This document shows positions 57,707-64,000 of a DNA stretch of 64,000 nt, one piece after another. Source of the DNA: Streptomyces sp. CB02923. GTDB taxonomy: Bacteria > Actinomycetota > Actinomycetes > Streptomycetales > Streptomycetaceae. The number at the start of each line of letters is the position of its first letter. Positions within the stretch are counted from its first letter, which is position 1. The DNA is taken from assembly GCF_001905005.1 (NCBI RefSeq), contig NZ_LWKZ01000001.1:623775-687774 (forward strand), read 5' to 3'. Position numbers and translations under genes: made by a program. The notes under the pieces are model-generated. The model was not told the DNA's origin. It did not search any database and saw only the letters and a list, made by a program, of their open reading frames with translations.

Positions 57707-57745
57707 AGGCTATGGGGATGCGCTCCGCGCGCGCAAACTATTTTT
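57707..57745 (-). promoter_or_regulatory. wblC promoter with WhiB7-type AT-rich element
   Basis: On the minus strand AAAAATAGT (57745-57737) is followed directly by -35 TTGCGC (57736-57731) and, 18 bases on, -10 TAGCCT (57712-57707). An AT-rich stretch just upstream of the -35 is the mark of WhiB7-activated promoters, so auto-activation is expected. The AT tract overlaps the stop codon of uvrD2. Confidence 0.75.
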
Positions 57746-60014
57746 CTGACGACTTTCCGGAGCTTCTTGCAGTGCCCTCCGGGAGATCGTCCGGCGACGG
57801 CTCGTCCGCTGCCGTGACGAGCTCCTCACCTGCGCACAGTGCGAGGACGTCGGCACCGAATCGGCCCAGCTTGCGTCCCCCCACACCGGGGATGCCGGCC
57901 AGCTCCCCTTCGGTTCCCGGGACGGCTTCGGCAATGGCCATCAGGGTCTTGTCGGTGAAGACGCAGTACGCCGGCTGACCCAGCTGCCGTGCCTGCTCGG
58001 CCCGCCAGTCGCGCAGCCGCCCGTACAACGCCTCGTCGAGCTCGCAGGGGCAGTCGTCGCAGCGCATGAGCTTCATCTCGCCCGCGTCGGTGAGCGTCTT
58101 GCCGCAGACCCGGCAGCGGGCGGGCGACCGGCTCCGCCGCTTGCCGGCGCCCTTGGCACCCCCGGCGCCCCGCTCGATACCGCCCGCGGTGCCTGCCGCC
58201 GCACGGCGCCCCGCGCCTGCCGATCCGGGCCGCAGACCGTCCAGGAAGCGGCTGGGGCGGCGGACCGCCCGGCCCCCCGGAGAGCGCGACAGGGACCACG
58301 ACAGGCCCAGATGCAGGCGGGCGCGGGTCACGCCGACGTACAGCAGACGGCGCTCCTCCTCGACCTGCTCGTCGGTCTTGGCGTAGGTGATCGGCATCAT
58401 GCCCTCGGTGAGGCCGACCAGGAAGACGGCGTCCCACTCCAGGCCCTTCGCCGCGTGGAACGAGGCGAGCGTCACACCTTCGACGGTCGGCGCGTGCTGG
58501 GCGTTGGCCCGCTCGTCCAGCTCGGCGACCAGGTCGGCGAGGGTGGCCGCCGGCCGGGCCTTGGCGAAGTCCTCGGCGAGGCGGACCAGCGCGGCCAGCG
58601 ACTCCCAGCGGTCGCGCACGGCACCGGACCCGGCCGGGGGCACGCTCGTCCACCCCATGTCGCTCAGTACAGCCCGCACCTCGGACGGGAGGTCCACGGC
58701 GTCGTCCAGGAGGGCGTCGTTGGCGCCGAAGCGGGCGGCGCCGCGCAGCTTGACGCCCGCCTCGCGCACCTCGGGCCGCTCGAAGAACCGCTCGGCGCCG
58801 CGGAGCTGATACGGCACGCCGAGGTCGGCGAGGGCCTGCTCGTAGACCTCGGACTGCGCGTTGATACGGAAGAGGACCGCTATCGCGCTCGCCGGCACGC
58901 CGGACGCGATCAGCTCGCGGATACGCCGGGCGGTGCCCTCCGCCTCCGCGGGCTCGTCCCCGTACTCCACATACGCGGGCTCGGGTCCGGCGTCCCGTTG
59001 CGAGATCAGCTCCAGACGGTGCTCGGCGGCACGGCCGCGCGCCTGGGAGAGCAAGCCGTTGGCGAGGTGCACGACCTGGGGGGTGGAGCGGTAGTCGCGG
59101 ACCAGCTTGACGACTGTCGCCTGCGGATGGCGGGTGCGGAAGTTCAGCAGGTGGTCGGGGGTGGCGCCGGTGAAGCTGTAGATCGTCTGGCTGGCGTCGC
59201 CGACGACGCAGAGGTTGTCCCGGTCACCGAGCCACAGGTCCAGCAGCCGCTGCTGGAGCGGGCTGACGTCCTGGTACTCGTCCACGACGAAGTGCTGGTA
59301 CTGGGCACGGACCTGCTCGGCGATGTCGTGCCGGTCCTGGAGAACACCGACCGTGAGCAACAGCACGTCCTCGAAGTCGATGGTCCCCCGATCGCGCTTG
59401 AGCTGCTCGTACGTCCCGTAGATCTGCCCGATCTCGGCCGGGTCGCGGGGGGCCTCGCGGCCGGCCTTGTGGAGGGCGGCCGGGTAGTCGGCGGGCACGG
59501 TCTGGGTGACCTTGGACCACTCGATCTCGCCCGTGACGTCACGCAGCTCATTGCGGTCCAGGCGGATACGGCAGCGGGCGGCGGCCTCCGCGACCAGCTG
59601 GACCTTGCGCTCCACCAGCCTCGGCACCTCGCCGCCGACCGCCTTGGGCCAGAAGTACTGGAGCTGCCGCAGAGCGGCGGAGTGGAACGTCCGGGCCTGC
59701 ACCCCGGCCGCCCCGAGCTGCCGCAGCCGCCCGCGCATCTCCCCCGCCGCGCGGGCGGTGAAGGTGACGGCGAGCACCGTGGAGGGCTGCAGAATGCCCG
59801 CCCGCACCCCGTACGCGATGCGGTGGGTGATCGCGCGGGTCTTGCCGGTCCCGGCACCGGCCAGGACGCACACGGGCCCGTGCAGAGCCGTGGCGACCTC
59901 GCGCTGCTCGGGGTCGAGGCCGTCGAGCACCGCGTCGGCACCCTCAGGCGTGGCCGGGAACTGGGTCGCGGCCGCAACCTGCGGGAAGAGAGTGGAGTCC
60001 GATGCTGCTGTCAC
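57738..60014 (-). CDS. uvrD2: ATP-dependent DNA helicase UvrD2
   Basis: 758-residue SF1 helicase. Walker A AGAGTGKTR lies near residue 53, with motif II VVDEYQDVSPLQQR, motif III GDASQTIYSFTGA and motif VI YVGVTRARLHL. The C-terminus has the tetra-cysteine motif CRVCGKTL..CDDCPC and an HRDC domain (about 670-745), the layout of actinobacterial UvrD2. GTG 60014 begins MTAASDSTLF. It acts in DNA repair and restart. It lies upstream of the wblC promoter and is divergent from mycoredoxin. Confidence 0.95.
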   Translation of the reverse strand: MTAASDSTLFPQVAAATQFPATPEGADAVLDGLDPEQREVATALHGPVCVLAGAGTGKTRAITHRIAYGVRAGILQPSTVLAVTFTARAAGEMRGRLRQLGAAGVQARTFHSAALRQLQYFWPKAVGGEVPRLVERKVQLVAEAAARCRIRLDRNELRDVTGEIEWSKVTQTVPADYPAALHKAGREAPRDPAEIGQIYGTYEQLKRDRGTIDFEDVLLLTVGVLQDRHDIAEQVRAQYQHFVVDEYQDVSPLQQRLLDLWLGDRDNLCVVGDASQTIYSFTGATPDHLLNFRTRHPQATVVKLVRDYRSTPQVVHLANGLLSQARGRAAEHRLELISQRDAGPEPAYVEYGDEPAEAEGTARRIRELIASGVPASAIAVLFRINAQSEVYEQALADLGVPYQLRGAERFFERPEVREAGVKLRGAARFGANDALLDDAVDLPSEVRAVLSDMGWTSVPPAGSGAVRDRWESLAALVRLAEDFAKARPAATLADLVAELDERANAQHAPTVEGVTLASFHAAKGLEWDAVFLVGLTEGMMPITYAKTDEQVEEERRLLYVGVTRARLHLGLSWSLSRSPGGRAVRRPSRFLDGLRPGSAGAGRRAAAGTAGGIERGAGGAKGAGKRRSRSPARCRVCGKTLTDAGEMKLMRCDDCPCELDEALYGRLRDWRAEQARQLGQPAYCVFTDKTLMAIAEAVPGTEGELAGIPGVGGRKLGRFGADVLALCAGEELVTAADEPSPDDLPEGTARSSGKSSEK

Positions 60015-60176
60015 CCCGCCATGCTGCCAGGTCGACCGGGGCAGCCGGGAAAGTTGTCCACAGCCGCCACCCCGCGGTCATACGAATGCCCGCACCCACA
60101 GGACGCGGAACCGCGGATGCGGAATCACGGACGCGGGACCGCGCGCAGCCGTTCGCGCACGGGACCGGTCCGGCCG

Positions 60177-60202
60177 GGAATGGTCCGGGGCAGGCAGACG
60201 TT
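60177..60202 (+). promoter_or_regulatory. Sigma-R-dependent promoter of mycoredoxin
   Basis: GGAAT (60177-60181) and GTT (60200-60202) are separated by exactly 18 bases, the sigma-R consensus, ending 43 bases before the mycoredoxin ATG. Mycoredoxin belongs to the sigma-R regulon in Streptomyces, so the site is well supported. Confidence 0.85.
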
Positions 60203-60245
60203 CCCGTACTGCAAACGAGCCGAGCTTGAAGGAGCGCGAGGACCC

Positions 60246-60500
60246 ATGGCGGGCACTGTGACGATGTACAGCACCACGTGGTGCGGCTACTGCCGTCGGC
60301 TGAAGGGCCAGATGGACCGCGAGGGAATCGCGTACACCGAGATCAACATCGAGCACGACCCCGAGTCCGCAGCCTTCGTCGAAAAGGCCAACGGCGGCAA
60401 CCAGACCGTACCGACCGTCCTGGTCGTCCCCGCCTCCGGCGAGGAATCGGTCATGACGAACCCGTCCCTGGCCCAGGTCAAGCAGGCTCTCGGCGTCTGA
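60246..60500 (+). CDS. mrx1: Mycoredoxin (glutaredoxin-like, mycothiol-dependent)
   Basis: 84-residue thioredoxin-fold protein with the active site CGYC (residues 13-16 in STTWCGYCRRLK) of actinobacterial mycoredoxin-1, which reduces mixed disulfides with mycothiol. The cis-proline segment TVPTVLV is also present. ATG 60246 follows GGAGCGCGAGG. It has its own sigma-R promoter and a terminator 29 bases after its stop, so it is a one-gene unit of the thiol-stress response. Confidence 0.95.
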   Translation: MAGTVTMYSTTWCGYCRRLKGQMDREGIAYTEINIEHDPESAAFVEKANGGNQTVPTVLVVPASGEESVMTNPSLAQVKQALGV

Positions 60501-60528
60501 TCCCGGGTCTTCGCGGGTTTTCGCGGGC

Positions 60529-60557
60529 GAACCCCCGGTCGTGGTGACCGGGGGTTC
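60529..60557 (+). terminator. Terminator after mycoredoxin
   Basis: GAACCCCCGGTC (60529-60540) pairs over 12 bp with GACCGGGGGTTC (60546-60557). It also lies before the end of the convergent XRE gene. Confidence 0.82.
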
Positions 60558-60582
60558 CGTCGTGTCCGGACTGCGGGGCTCG

Positions 60583-61686
60583 TCATGCCCTGACCTCGTC
60601 CATGAGCATCCGCAGCGTGAGCGAGTGCTTCTCGGGCGGCAGCCGGTCCAGCGCCGCCTGCGCGAAGGACACCCCTCCGGCGCGGTCACCGGACCGGGCC
60701 AGCATCAGCCCCCGGTGCATCTCCAGGTGCGTGGCGAACCTCGGCAGACTCCCCGGAAGCTCGCGGCGCGCCCGCTCCTGGGCCTCGACCGCTCCCTTCT
60801 CGTCCCCCACCCGCGCCAGCAGCAGGGACAGGAAGACGTTCATACGCCACCAGGGGACCGCGTAATCCGACGTCTGCTCATGGCTACCGACACGGTCGAA
60901 GAGGCGACGGCCGTGATCGGCGAGACGTACGGCGGTCGCTCGGTCGCCTCGGACGGCTGCCGCGTGCGCTTTGCCCATCACGGCGTTCACGAGCCCGAGG
61001 GACGGCTTCTCAGAGATGGCCATGGCCTGGTCCGCCAGTACGTCGGCGACTCCCAGTGAAGCGCCCTCGTATCCGAGGGCAATCGCGGCACGGCCGCGGA
61101 CCCATACACGGGCCTGTTCGTTCCCGGACCGGTCGGCGGCCCGGGCAGCGGTGCGGTACCAGGAGACGGCCTTGGAGCCGTCCGAGCCGGGGAACGTCTT
61201 GGCGTACAGGGTCATGAGCCGTGCGGCCACCGACCACAGGCGGGGATCGTCGAGCTGCTGCTGCACCACGACGAGTTCGCCCGCCACGCGACGCTGGATG
61301 TCAGCGGCCCCCATCGACATGTAGTCGGTGCCGTACGTGGCCAGGGTGGCTTCCCAGCGTTCCGCCGACGGGCCGCCGCGCAAGCGGGCGGCGAACCCCA
61401 CACTGAGCAGGTCCGAAGCCACCACAGGAGCTATCGCGGTGGCGGCGACATCGCTGATGAAGGTACGCCGGTCCACTTCGCCCTCAAGGGTGACCAGAGG
61501 AACGTCCAGAACGGCCGACAGGTGCCGCAGGTGGTAGGCCCCCGGCGCCACCTTGGAACACTCCCACCGGCTCACGTACTCCCGCGTCAGCCCGGTGCCG
61601 AATGCCTTGTTGACCTCCGCCGCCAGACGTCCCTGGCTCCAGCCGCGAGCCGTGCGCAGGCTTCTGATCAGATCCCCGATGGGCAT
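60583..61686 (-). CDS. XRE regulator with TPR-like sensor region
   Basis: 367-residue regulator with an N-terminal helix-turn-helix (about residues 5-60, WSQGRLAAEVNKAFGTGLTREYVSRWE) and a long helical, TPR-like C-terminal part (from residue 130). This is the layout of Streptomyces regulators that bind a peptide or other ligand in the repeats, similar to the Rgg/PlcR or SCO-type XRE-TPR proteins. No cognate peptide gene is apparent next to it. The ATG 61686 start is good (MPIGDLIRSLRTARGW). Confidence 0.83.
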   Translation of the reverse strand: MPIGDLIRSLRTARGWSQGRLAAEVNKAFGTGLTREYVSRWECSKVAPGAYHLRHLSAVLDVPLVTLEGEVDRRTFISDVAATAIAPVVASDLLSVGFAARLRGGPSAERWEATLATYGTDYMSMGAADIQRRVAGELVVVQQQLDDPRLWSVAARLMTLYAKTFPGSDGSKAVSWYRTAARAADRSGNEQARVWVRGRAAIALGYEGASLGVADVLADQAMAISEKPSLGLVNAVMGKAHAAAVRGDRATAVRLADHGRRLFDRVGSHEQTSDYAVPWWRMNVFLSLLLARVGDEKGAVEAQERARRELPGSLPRFATHLEMHRGLMLARSGDRAGGVSFAQAALDRLPPEKHSLTLRMLMDEVRA

Positions 61687-61800
61687 GGGTCCATGAAAGC
61701 CGATGTCAGCGAGTTGAGGTCCCCGCCGTACGAGGCTCCGGCGCCGGATGAGGGTGACCAGGTAAAGCAGGAGACGGCGACGTACAGGGACCGTCTCCGG

Positions 61801-62583
61801 TCACTCCGGACGGCGGCTGTAGCGCTCCACCGTCTCCTTCGATGTGGACGCTTCCTTGAAGATCAGTTCCCACGGTCCGGTGTTCACGTCGAAGTCCTTG
61901 CCGAATCCGACCCACTTCCCGGCCATACGCCTACCGGTCGGTTCGGCCAGCAGTTGGACGGCGCCGTGGTAGCGGGCCCCGGCGTAGTAGCCGTCCGTCG
62001 CGGTCTGCTCCACCCAGGTGCCCGTGATGACGTTGCCGTCCACGGTGAGGTCCAGGGACAGCGCGGAGTCGGGGCGGGAAGACGCTCCGGGGAGTGACTG
62101 GCCGGTGAGCCGATTATCGTTCTGCACCAGTACGACGTAGTGGGCACCGGCGAAGGTCTGTCCCCTCCCGGACGAGTAGAACTCGTATCGACTGAGCCAC
62201 ACGCCCGCGTAGTGCGCGCGACCGGCTGTCCGGGCTGCCGTTTCGGCATCGGCGGAGGCGGGGGCGACGCCGTCCGCCCCAGGGGCCAGGTCGTGCCCTC
62301 CGGCACCATCGTCGCGGAGCCGGATCATGACCGGCAGCGCGAACCCGAGGGACTCGATGGGCAGCCCGGTGACCTTCTCCAGGGCGCGTACGTATACGGG
62401 CCGAGGCACCCGGGTCGTACCGCCCTCCCAGCGCTGTACGAGCCGCTTGTTGGCGTCGTTCGGTTCGCCCGCCTCGACGCCCGCCTTCCGCAGCGCACGG
62501 GCCATGTCGTCCTGACTCATCCGAAGCGAGAGGCGAACAGCCCGTAGGGCTTCGTTCGCCGTGAGGTCCGGCGCGATCGTCAT
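61801..62583 (-). CDS. XRE regulator with beta-rich C-terminal domain
   Basis: 260-residue regulator. The N-terminal helix-turn-helix (about residues 10-75, RMSQDDMARALRKAGVEAGEPNDANKRLVQRWE) is unusually long. The C-terminal half (about 120-260) is rich in beta-strands and aromatic residues (HYAGVWLSRYEFYSSGRGQTF, GKWVGFGKDFDVNTGPWEL), resembling a lipocalin- or START-like ligand barrel. Ligand and target unknown. It lies 114 bases upstream of the XRE-TPR gene in the same direction. Confidence 0.75.
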   Translation of the reverse strand: MTIAPDLTANEALRAVRLSLRMSQDDMARALRKAGVEAGEPNDANKRLVQRWEGGTTRVPRPVYVRALEKVTGLPIESLGFALPVMIRLRDDGAGGHDLAPGADGVAPASADAETAARTAGRAHYAGVWLSRYEFYSSGRGQTFAGAHYVVLVQNDNRLTGQSLPGASSRPDSALSLDLTVDGNVITGTWVEQTATDGYYAGARYHGAVQLLAEPTGRRMAGKWVGFGKDFDVNTGPWELIFKEASTSKETVERYSRRPE

Positions 62584-62704
62584 AGATCCAAGCTAGACCC
62601 AACTCGGGCGTTATGACACCGGTTTGACGTCTTGCGTGTGACGCCACTTGGACACTTGACGGACGTCCTGGCGCCGTCGCAGTGGCACGCGACCGCCCGG
62701 AAAC

Positions 62705-62887
62705 ATGAGCGCCATGACCGAAAACCCGACGGACAGGTACAAGGCGTGCGAGGCATGCGAACTGCTGAAAGCGCTCGAAGTCGAGGGGCGGGAGGGTCGG
62801 GATCAGTCGATGGAGGTGGACGCCCGGGTGCGGTACCGGCGGCATATGAGGGAGGCGCATCGGCGGGAGATTCCGCTTCCGCTGTGA
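62705..62887 (+). CDS. Small zinc-finger-like protein
   Basis: 60-residue protein with CEAC (residues 15-18) and a distant HMREAH (about 49-54), compatible with a zinc finger of C2H2 type, the rest charged and helical. ATG 62705 is preceded by GGAAAC only, so translation may be weak; the second ATG (62714, MTENPTDRYK) is an alternative start. It is divergent from the XRE gene, so it could be its target. Evidence for coding is modest. Confidence 0.5.
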   Translation: MSAMTENPTDRYKACEACELLKALEVEGREGRDQSMEVDARVRYRRHMREAHRREIPLPL

Positions 62888-63019
62888 GGGGGGAGGGCGG
62901 GGTGGTTCCGCCGTGTCCGTTTCCTTGTGGGATCTGTGTGGCCAGGGGCAGGCAGTGGACGGCGGCCGGGGCGGAGACGGGTGGGGCCGGGGCCTGATGC
63001 GGCCCCGGCCGGGGTGGTG

Positions 63020-63955
63020 TTACGGCTTGGGCAGGGGCTTGCCGTACCAGAGTTCGATGAGGCGGGCGGCGATGGAGATGCCGTACGGGGGCAGGACCTC
63101 GCCGGATTCGAAGGCGGCGCGGAGGTCCTCGCGGGAGAACCAGCGGGCCTCTTCGATCTCCTCGCCGTCCACCTGGATCTCGGAGGACGTGGCGCGGGCC
63201 ATGAAGCCGAGCATGAGGCTGGAGGGGAAGGGCCACGGCTGGCTGGCGACGTATTCGACGTCGCCGACGACCACGCCCGCCTCCTCGAAGACCTCGCGGG
63301 CCACCGACTGCTCGATGGACTCGCCGGGCTCGACGAAACCGGCGAGGGTGGAGAAGCGGCCCTCCGGCCAGTGCACCTGGCGGCCGAGCAGCGCGCGGTC
63401 CTCCTCGTCCGTGACGAGCATGATCACGGCCGGGTCGGTGCGCGGGTAGTGCTCGGCGCCGCAGGCGGGGCAGCGGCGGATGTGGCCGGCGGCCGCGATG
63501 ACGGTGCGTTCGCCGCAGCGGGAGCAGAAGCGGTGCAGGCGCTGCCAGTTCTCCAGGGCGACGGCGTGGACGAGCAGCCCGGCGTCGCGCGGGGAGAGCA
63601 GGAGGCCCGCCTCGCGCAGACCGGCGGGGCGCGCGGACTGGTCCATGCGCCCCGGCAGCGAGTCCTTCTGGAGTGCGAAGTAGCGCACGCCGTCCTCGTC
63701 GGTGCCGAGGAAGTAGCGGTGCGTCTCGGTGAGCGGCGCCTCGAAGGAGGGCGTCATGACCAGTTCGGTGCGGCCGTCGGGGGTGTCGTCGACCAGCGCC
63801 TGGCCTCCGGAGACCACGAAGACGCGCGTCGTCGGGTGACTCCAGGCCGCCGCGAGCCAGGCCTCGTCGAGACGGTGGCCGGCGGCTCTGTCGATGCCGC
63901 TCGGCGCGCTGAAGGTGATCGGCCGGTCGGCGCTGTGGTCGGTCCAGGTGGTCAC
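63020..63955 (-). CDS. nudC: NAD(+) diphosphatase / NADH pyrophosphatase (NudC)
   Basis: 311-residue enzyme splitting NADH to NMNH and AMP and able to remove NAD caps from RNA. A zinc ribbon (CSRCG..CPAC) precedes the Nudix box GFVEPGESIEQSVAREVFEEAG, followed by the NudC signature SQPWPFPSS. The start is GTG 63955 (VTTWTDHSADRP), agreeing with the usual Streptomyces N-terminus; a TTG at 63967 is possible. It is a single gene with the XRE genes upstream on the left. Confidence 0.95.
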   Translation of the reverse strand: MTTWTDHSADRPITFSAPSGIDRAAGHRLDEAWLAAAWSHPTTRVFVVSGGQALVDDTPDGRTELVMTPSFEAPLTETHRYFLGTDEDGVRYFALQKDSLPGRMDQSARPAGLREAGLLLSPRDAGLLVHAVALENWQRLHRFCSRCGERTVIAAAGHIRRCPACGAEHYPRTDPAVIMLVTDEEDRALLGRQVHWPEGRFSTLAGFVEPGESIEQSVAREVFEEAGVVVGDVEYVASQPWPFPSSLMLGFMARATSSEIQVDGEEIEEARWFSREDLRAAFESGEVLPPYGISIAARLIELWYGKPLPKP

Positions 63956-64000
63956 TGCGGTTTCCAACTCCCCCTATGGGCGTGGGTGATTGCTGCCCGC

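Overview
The window is actinobacterial chromosome, almost certainly Streptomyces. GC and third-position GC are very high, GTG starts and 4-base overlaps (ATGA/GTGA) are common, and the gene order carries several Streptomyces signatures: das chitobiose locus, nrdAB under a cobalamin riboswitch, sigR-rsrA, aroA-rsgA, catA-catR, wblC-uvrD2. Names rest on recognised protein families and motifs read by eye; no database search was run.

Layout. 1-4.75 kb: chitobiose uptake cluster (dasA, dasB, dasC and the start of a GH3 glucosaminidase) on the minus strand, divergent from its GntR regulator dasR, with dre operators between. 4.9-9.3 kb: two monocarboxylate import systems, CstA+YbdD and DUF3311+SSS symporter. 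9.4-12.9 kb: a VapBC toxin-antitoxin pair and two tandem secreted seven-bladed propeller proteins. 13.2-17.0 kb: NrdR boxes, cobalamin riboswitch and class Ia ribonucleotide reductase. 17.2-25.2 kb: a GT51 penicillin-binding protein with damaged transpeptidase motifs, deformylase, the thiol-oxidative-stress switch sigR-rsrA with its own sigma-R promoter, a cupin regulator, a hydrolase and an SRAP abasic-site protein.

25.2-28.6 kb looks like the remnant of an integrated element. It is visibly lower in GC, carries a decayed tyrosine-recombinase C-terminus and a WhiJ/DUF397-type regulatory gene set, and is bounded by a perfect 16-bp direct repeat, one copy of which is the first five codons of the SRAP gene. 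This is the most novel observation here.

28.7-36.9 kb: M50-like membrane protease, aroA, rsgA, SMR transporter, TetR, hisN, CBS protein, catalase and its Fur-type repressor. 37.1-39.6 kb: two identical initiator tRNA genes flanking a Sel1/TPR-repeat protein. 39.6-49 kb: UPF0182 membrane protein, PPA1309 protein, PDZ-Lon-type protease, moaE, epimerase, DUF2342 protein, Nudix hydrolase. 49.2-55.9 kb: three AIM24-domain proteins (one fused to TerD), a metallopeptidase, a ThiF-like protein with altered adenylation residues, and an ABC1 kinase. 56-60.5 kb: the antibiotic-stress regulator wblC with a long leader (uORF, intrinsic terminator, AT-rich auto-activation promoter), uvrD2, and a sigma-R-driven mycoredoxin. 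60.6-64 kb: two XRE regulators, a small zinc-finger-like protein and nudC.

Functional threads: sigma-R controls its own operon and mycoredoxin; catA-catR handle peroxide; nrdAB is gated by B12 and NrdR; dasR couples aminosugar supply to uptake.
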